This document shows, piece after piece, positions 59,227 to 64,000 of a stretch of 64,000 nt of DNA. The translations under genes and the position numbers were made by a program. A model generated the notes under the pieces. That model saw only the letters and a program-made list of their open reading frames with translations. It ran no database searches and was not told the DNA's origin. Origin of the DNA: DASTEQ01 sp040905185 (lineage in GTDB: Bacteria; Chloroflexota; Limnocylindria; QHBO01); assembly GCA_040905185.1 (NCBI GenBank), contig JBBDRZ010000007.1:558001-622000 (forward strand). The letters run 5' to 3'. How positions within the stretch are numbered: position 1 is the stretch's first letter; each line of letters begins with the position of its first letter.

Positions 59227-60269
59227 ACGATCGGTTCCTGCGCGCCTGCCGGCGCGAGCCGGTCGACGCGACTCCGGTCTGGTTCATGCGCCAGGCCGGG
59301 CGAAGCTTCGCCGCCTACCGCAGTCTCCGCGAGCGATACGGCATCCTCGAGCTGGCCAAAACCCCGGACCTGTGTGCCGAGGTCACGCTGATGCCGATCC
59401 GCGAGCTCGGCGTCGACGCGGCAGTCCTGTTCGCCGACATCATGCTGCCGCTCGAGCCGATGGGCGTGGACCTGCGGATCGAGCCCGAGGTCGGCCCGAT
59501 CATCGACCGACCGATCCGCTCGGCCGCCGACGTCGAGGCACTCCGGCCATTTGATCCGGCCGGGGTCTCGTTCACGCTGGACGCCATCCGCCTCGTCCGG
59601 CGCGAGCTCGACGGGAAGGCCGGCATGATCGGCTTCTCGGGCGCGCCGTTTACGCTCGCCTGCTATCTCATCGAGGGCCGCCCGTCGCGCGACTACGCAA
59701 TCGCGAAGGCGTTCATGTACCGCGAGCCTGTCGCGTGGCATGACCTCATGGATCGCCTGTCCACGATGGTCGTGGCCTATCTCCGGGCCCAGGTCGAGGC
59801 GGGCGCGGACGTCGTCCAGCTGTTCGACACCTGGGTCGGGGGCCTGGGGCCGGCCGACTACGCGGCCTTCGTCCAGCCCCACGTCCGACGGATCTTCGCG
59901 GGCCTGAACGCGGTGCCGTCGATCCATTTCGGGACCGGGAACGCGGCGCTGCTGGAGCTCATGGCCGATGCCGGCGGCGACGTCATCGGGGTCGACCACC
60001 GGATGTCATTGGCCGAAGCCTGGCGACGCGTCGGCCCGGACCGGGGCGTCCAGGGCAACCTCGACGCGGCGCGCCTCCTCGCCGGCTGGGAGGCGACCGA
60101 AGCGGGCGCACGGGCGGTGCTCGACGAAGCCGACGGCCGTGTCGGCCATGTGTTCAATCTCGGCCACGGGGTCCTGCCCGGCACCGATCCCGCGCTCCTT
60201 CGTCGCCTTGTCGACTTTGTTCACGAGCAGACCAGCCGGGCCGGTGTCGTGGCCGAGGCCGCGGGGTGA
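59223..60269 (+). CDS. hemE: uroporphyrinogen decarboxylase
   Basis: 348 residues. 'TPVWFMRQAGRSFAAYRSLR' is the substrate-binding signature, 'LFADIMLPLEPMGVDLRIEP' and 'GFSGAPFTLACYLIEGRPSR' follow. Produces coproporphyrinogen III. Overlaps hemL and hemH by four bases. Confidence 0.95.
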
Positions 60270-61225
60270 GTCGGGCGCGCGCACACACCGGCGCACGCGA
60301 GGGCGCGCTCCTCATGACGTATGGCTCGCCGGCCTCGCTCGACCGCGACGACATCCGCGCGTATCTGGCGCGCGTCCGCGGTGGGCGGGAACCGGCAGGC
60401 GAGCTCGTCGACGAGTTCACGCGACGGTATCGGCTCATCGGCGGCTCGCCGCTCATCGAGATCACGCGCTCACAGGCCGCCGCGCTGGCGGATGTGCTCG
60501 GCTGGCCGGTCGACGTGGGGATGCGGTTCTCCGCGCCGTCGATCGCGGACGGCATGCGGGAGCTCGCGGAGCGTGGAGTCGAAAGGATCGCCGCGGTTGT
60601 CCTCTCGCCGCAGTTCTCGCCGCTGCTGATGGGCGGATATGCGAGGGCGATCGAGGAGGCCCGGGCGGAGCTCGGTGATCGGGCGCCGCGGGTCGACATC
60701 GCCGGTGCCTGGCACGACGAGCCGGCGTTCATCGCGGCCCTTGCCGGCCGCGTACGCGAGGCGCTCGATCGCCTCCCAGGGGACGAGGTCCACGGGGTCA
60801 CCGTGCTGATGACGGCGCACAGCCTGCCGAGGCGCGTAGCCGATCAGGAGCCTGGCTATCTGGCTCAGCTCCGAGACACGGCCGAGGCCGTCGCGGCCGG
60901 TGCAAACCTGGCGGACGGGCATTGGTCCTTCTGCTGGCAGAGCGCCGGTCACGAGCCGGGCGAATGGATGAAGCCCGACTTCGCTGACCTCCTGCCCGAG
61001 CTCGCCGCGGCCGGACGGCGCTCGGTCGTCGTCGCGCCGGTCCAGTTCCTGGCGGACCACCTGGAGATCCTCTACGACATCGACGTCGCCGCGCGCGAGC
61101 AGGCCGAGGCGTGCGGGTTGAGGTTCCACCGGATCGGATCGCTCAACGCCGATCCAGGGCTGCTCGACACCCTGGCTGCCGTGGCTCGGCGCACGGTGAG
61201 CGGCCGCTCACGATTGGCGGTCTGA
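60266..61225 (+). CDS. hemH: ferrochelatase (coproporphyrin type inferred)
   Basis: 319 residues, GTG start. 'GALLMTYGSPASLDRDDIRA', 'RYRLIGGSPLIEITRSQAAA', metal-binding His in 'LMTAHSLPRRVADQEPGYLA' and Glu in 'FLADHLEILYDIDVAAREQA'. Inserts iron; with HemQ in the operon the substrate should be coproporphyrin III. The oxidase CgoX/HemY needed between HemE and this enzyme is not in the window. Confidence 0.93.
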   Translation: MSRARAHTGAREGALLMTYGSPASLDRDDIRAYLARVRGGREPAGELVDEFTRRYRLIGGSPLIEITRSQAAALADVLGWPVDVGMRFSAPSIADGMRELAERGVERIAAVVLSPQFSPLLMGGYARAIEEARAELGDRAPRVDIAGAWHDEPAFIAALAGRVREALDRLPGDEVHGVTVLMTAHSLPRRVADQEPGYLAQLRDTAEAVAAGANLADGHWSFCWQSAGHEPGEWMKPDFADLLPELAAAGRRSVVVAPVQFLADHLEILYDIDVAAREQAEACGLRFHRIGSLNADPGLLDTLAAVARRTVSGRSRLAV

Positions 61226-61249
61226 GCAGAGGCCGAACCTGATATCCGG

Positions 61250-62221
61250 TCAGGCAGCGGCCGGCTCGGCCTCCGCTTCCGCGCACGCGTCGATAGGGAG
61301 GCACTCTGGAAGGCTGGACGCGGATGAGCGGCCAGGCCGGTACTTGAGGAAGGCGCCGACGTACACGCCGCCCAGGATCACGGCGCTGCCCAGCACGAAC
61401 GACGGCGTAATGCGCTCGCCGGTGAGAACGGCGGCCAGGGCCACCGTCACCAGAGGCATCAGCAGGGTCACGTAGGAGACCGCGGACGCCGTCCACCGTT
61501 GCAGCGCGAAGACGTACAGCGAGAACATCACCACCGAGCCAAGGACCACCAGGTAGCCGATGGCTACCCACGTCGCGGCCTGCGTGGGAAGGTCTCTCGG
61601 CTCGCCAGCCACCAGCGAGAGGATCAGCAGCAGCGCTGCGCCGGTCAGCATGGCGACCCCGTTGGTGGCGAACGGGTCGCTCTTGGGGATCCATTTCACG
61701 ATGACGCCGGACTCGGCGATGGCCAGCGCCGCCAGCAGGATCAGCAGCAGCGAGAACAGGGGCACGTCCGCGCTCAGCTGGTCGACGAACACGATGCCGA
61801 TACCGACCACCGCAATGAGCGCGCCGAGCAGACCCTGGACGTGGAACCGCTCCTGGCGGTGGGCGATCGCCAGCCCGAACGTGAACAGCGGGGTCAGCGA
61901 AATGAAGACCATGGCGGTGCCCGCCGGAACGTCTTGCAGGCCGGTGTACGCGAGGCCGTAGCTCGCGGAGAAACCCACCACGCCGTACAGGGCAGCTCCC
62001 CACAGGCTGCGGCCCCGCGGCAGCGACCGCCGCGTGACGAGCACGACCAGCATCATCAGGGCGCCGGCTGCCACGAACCGCAGCCCGGCTCCCCAGAACG
62101 GGGCGAGCTCATCGACCGTCAGCTTGACGGCGACCGCGTTGGCGCCTCCGAACACGACGACCCCCAGGAACGCGAGGAGCGTTGCCTGGTCCGGACGGGC
62201 CGTCGGCTGCGAATCGGACAC
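61250..62221 (-). CDS. EamA/DMT-superfamily transporter
   Basis: 323 residues from GTG 62221; an in-frame ATG at 62269 lies inside the neighbouring TA operator and is less likely. About ten helices in two EamA repeats: 'VVFGGANAVAVKLTVDELAP', 'PAGTAMVFISLTPLFTFGLA' and 'SAVSYVTLLMPLVTVALAAV'. Exports small metabolites such as amino acids. Convergent with hemH. Confidence 0.88.
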   Translation of the reverse strand: MSDSQPTARPDQATLLAFLGVVVFGGANAVAVKLTVDELAPFWGAGLRFVAAGALMMLVVLVTRRSLPRGRSLWGAALYGVVGFSASYGLAYTGLQDVPAGTAMVFISLTPLFTFGLAIAHRQERFHVQGLLGALIAVVGIGIVFVDQLSADVPLFSLLLILLAALAIAESGVIVKWIPKSDPFATNGVAMLTGAALLLILSLVAGEPRDLPTQAATWVAIGYLVVLGSVVMFSLYVFALQRWTASAVSYVTLLMPLVTVALAAVLTGERITPSFVLGSAVILGGVYVGAFLKYRPGRSSASSLPECLPIDACAEAEAEPAAA

Positions 62222-62255
62222 GTCGCGCAACTCTACTCGCCGCCGCTGGTCCCCC

Positions 62256-62291
62256 GAGTGTGCTAGCATCGGCGCATAGATATGCACACTC
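62256..62291. promoter_or_regulatory. operator of the CopG/PIN pair
   Basis: Perfect eight-base inverted repeat GAGTGTGC (62256-62263) and GCACACTC (62284-62291). Between them TAGCAT (62264-62269) could be a -10 box. It lies between the divergent DMT and antitoxin genes, 14 bases ahead of the latter. Confidence 0.65.
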
Positions 62292-62305
62292 ATGGGTGAA
62301 TCGGT

Positions 62306-62548
62306 ATGGCGCTGGCACGAACGAACCTGACGCTTCCCGAGGAACTGCTGCGCGATGTGGACGAGCTGGCCGGCCCGCGCGGGCGAAGCCGGTACGTGGC
62401 GGAGGCCGTCGCCCAGCGAGTGAAGCGGGATCGGCTGGGGAAGGCCATCCGCGAGACAGCCGGCGTTTTGGCGGGTACCCCGTACGCCATGACGCCGGAC
62501 GAAGTGCTGGCTTGGGTCCGTGCCCTGCGAGAGGAGGAGACCGACTGA
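62306..62548 (+). CDS. CopG/VapB-type antitoxin
   Basis: 80 residues. 'ARTNLTLPEELLRDVDELAG' then 'PRGRSRYVAEAVAQRVKRDR' is a ribbon-helix-helix domain; the tail 'MTPDEVLAWVRALREEETD' binds the toxin. Starts at ATG 62306 behind GGGTGA. Two bases separate it from the PIN gene. Confidence 0.88.
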   Translation: MALARTNLTLPEELLRDVDELAGPRGRSRYVAEAVAQRVKRDRLGKAIRETAGVLAGTPYAMTPDEVLAWVRALREEETD

Positions 62549-62550
62549 CG

Positions 62551-62931
62551 GTGCGGTACCTCCTCGATACAACCCTGATCATCGACCACGCCAACGCAGA
62601 CCCCGACGCGGCAGCTGCGCTGGACCGCCTGTTCTCCGAGACGGGCGACCTGTTCACGTGCGACGTGGTCACCTGTGAGGCACTCTCCCTTGGGGATCCG
62701 CCGCATCGGGCTCGTATCCAACGGCTGCTGGATGCGCTCGAATATGTCTCGACAACACCCGACGCGGCGCGCTGGGCGGCTGACTCCCGGCATGCACGGC
62801 ATGGCGCGGGGGGCAAGCTGGGGCTCGGGGATGCATTGATCGCGGCGGTAGCCGTCAGCCTGGGTGCGACCGTGGTCACCCGGAACCGAGCCGATTTCGA
62901 GCGGCAGGGCGTATCGGTCCTCAGTTACTAG
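62551..62931 (+). CDS. PIN-domain toxin (VapC)
   Basis: 126 residues from GTG 62551. 'RYLLDTTLIIDHANADPDAA', 'FTCDVVTCEALSLGDPPHRA', 'KLGLGDALIAAVAVSLGATV' and 'VTRNRADFERQGV' have the four acidic PIN positions. The 3' end overlaps the convergent sigma-factor gene by four bases. Confidence 0.9.
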   Translation: MRYLLDTTLIIDHANADPDAAAALDRLFSETGDLFTCDVVTCEALSLGDPPHRARIQRLLDALEYVSTTPDAARWAADSRHARHGAGGKLGLGDALIAAVAVSLGATVVTRNRADFERQGVSVLSY

Positions 62932-64000
62932 GTTTCGGGAGTGGCGACCTCCTGCAGGCGCCGGGCGAGGAACGCGCGTTCGGCCGCGTTCGCGGTGAGC
63001 ACCACGGCCCGTTCGTACGCCGACCGGGCCTCGTCCCGGCGGCCGAGGCGGCGCAGCAGGTCGGCGCGCCCCGAGTGAAGGTAGGAGTAGGACTCCAGCT
63101 GCCCGTCCCCGTCGAGGCGGTCCATGATCGCCAGGCCCGCCGCCGGGCCGTCTGCCATGGCCACTGCCACCGCCCGGTTCAGCTCCACGACCGGAGTTGG
63201 CGTGAGCCGCAGTAGCGCGTCGTACAGGGCAAGGATCTCAGACCAATCGGTGTCGGCCGGGGTGGCCGCCCCGTCGTGGACTGCCGCGATGGCCGCCTGG
63301 AGCTGGTACGGCCCGGCTCTCCCGTGGCGCAGCGCCCGCTCCACCAGCTCGCGACCCTCCGTTATCTGGGCCGCGTTCCAGCGTGACCGATCCTGGTCCT
63401 CGAGCAGCACCAGCTGTCCGTCGGGGTCGACCCGCGCATCTCGCCGCGCGTCATGGAGCAGCATCAGGGCCAGCAAGCCCAGGGCTTCGGGCTCGTCCGG
63501 CATCAGCGCGACCAGGACGCGGGCCAGGCGGATCGCCTCCGCGCACAGCTCGCGCCGGATGAGGCTGTCGCCCGATGACGCGCCGTAGCCCTCGTTGAAG
63601 ACGAGGTACAGGACCCGCAGGACGCCGTCCAGCCGCTCGGGCAACACGGCGTCGGGCGGGACGCGATACGGAATCGCCGCGTCGCGGATCTTTCGTTTGG
63701 CGCGTACCAGGCGCTGGGCGAGAGTCGGCTCAGGGATAAGGAACGCCCGCGCGATCTCGGGCGTGGTCAGCCCGCCCAGCGTGCGAAGGGTCAGCGCGAT
63801 CCGCGACTCGAGCGCCAGGGCCGGGTGGCAGCAGGTGAACATCAGCCGCAGCCGGTCATCGGGGATGGACATCGGCTCCTCGTCCGCGGATCCCGTTTCG
63901 GCCGCTGCCTCCGCCGCGTCGGCGGCGACGGCCGCCTCGGAACGGAGTAGCGCTTCCTTATCGGTCAGGCGCCTGGCGCGCCGGAGCCGATCAATGGCCC
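62928..64000 (-). CDS. ECF sigma factor, SigJ/ECF42-like with C-terminal TPR region (5' end missing)
   Basis: The frame is open to the window edge and gives about 357 residues. Near the edge 'AIDRLRRARRLTDKEALL' is the end of sigma region 2; then 'PDDRLRLMFTCCHPALALES' and 'RIALTLRTLGGLTTPEIARA', 'PTLAQRLVRAKRKIRDAAIP' is region 4. The C-terminal 200 residues ('ALYDALLRLTPTPVVELNRA' and 'RRLGRRDEARSAYERAVVLT') are a TPR-like extension typical of ECF42. Such sigma factors usually sit beside YCII/DGPF genes, probably outside this window. Confidence 0.88.
   Translation of the reverse strand, partial: AIDRLRRARRLTDKEALLRSEAAVAADAAEAAAETGSADEEPMSIPDDRLRLMFTCCHPALALESRIALTLRTLGGLTTPEIARAFLIPEPTLAQRLVRAKRKIRDAAIPYRVPPDAVLPERLDGVLRVLYLVFNEGYGASSGDSLIRRELCAEAIRLARVLVALMPDEPEALGLLALMLLHDARRDARVDPDGQLVLLEDQDRSRWNAAQITEGRELVERALRHGRAGPYQLQAAIAAVHDGAATPADTDWSEILALYDALLRLTPTPVVELNRAVAVAMADGPAAGLAIMDRLDGDGQLESYSYLHSGRADLLRRLGRRDEARSAYERAVVLTANAAERAFLARRLQEVATPET

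Overview
The window is GC-rich, densely coded double-stranded DNA from a bacterium. The set of families points to the Chloroflexota, or a similarly GC-rich lineage with actinobacterial-like habits. The clues are a heme operon with a fused hemC-hemD gene and HemQ, BmpA-type nucleoside ABC transporters, many promoters whose -10 box ends 6-9 bases before the start codon (leaderless genes), and a very high load of toxin-antitoxin (TA) pairs. The taxonomic call is inference; no rRNA, tRNA or CRISPR array was seen.

Layout. 1-3358: end of a nucleoside-type ABC transporter operon (ATPase tail, two permeases), an AbrB/RelE-like TA pair and a cytosine deaminase that closely resembles the yeast enzyme. 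3360-9920: accessory patch with hicAB, a second hicB beside a hicA stump, a small zinc-ribbon/phosphoribosyltransferase/DprA-like cassette, more TA pairs, an ArsR-SRPBCC operon ending in a frameshifted hydrolase, and gene remnants. 9921-25391: a probable defence island: a 222-aa/1265-aa two-gene cassette, a NERD nuclease-related protein, a 301-aa/four-helix membrane protein cassette inserted among hydrolase fragments, a two-gene restriction-modification system, and a DUF262/DUF1524 (GmrSD-like) nuclease with a 73-aa partner. 25586-27207: methyltransferase, ACT protein, chimeric remnant. 27211-36350 (minus): one long operon for nucleoside uptake and breakdown (GntR regulator, lipoprotein, ATPase, two permeases, isochorismatase-like hydrolase, PfkB kinase, nucleoside phosphorylase, aldehyde dehydrogenase). 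36436-50997: TA pairs, drug-export-type transporters (ABC-2, DHA2 MFS), ChrB-like protein, M23 peptidase, adenylate cyclases intact and broken, repeats. 50998-52607: second copy of the methyltransferase plus an F420-type oxidoreductase. 52644-61225: an eight-gene, fully overlapping heme operon with its own MerR-like regulator. 61250-64000: DMT exporter, CopG/PIN TA pair and the 3' part of an ECF sigma factor gene.

The most striking signal is a short dyad (consensus GYGACA-CCTnnnn-TGTCRC) found upstream of four otherwise unrelated accessory cassettes: hicAB, zinc-ribbon/PRTase/DprA, the 222-aa/1265-aa pair, and the 301-aa/membrane-protein pair. It suggests a common regulator for an island of candidate defence genes. 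Two of the copies lie inside a 70-base duplicated leader that also carries the first seven codons of the zinc-ribbon gene.

The second theme is genome erosion: at least nine gene stumps or chimeras lie between the intact genes, and several of them mark the edges of inserted cassettes.
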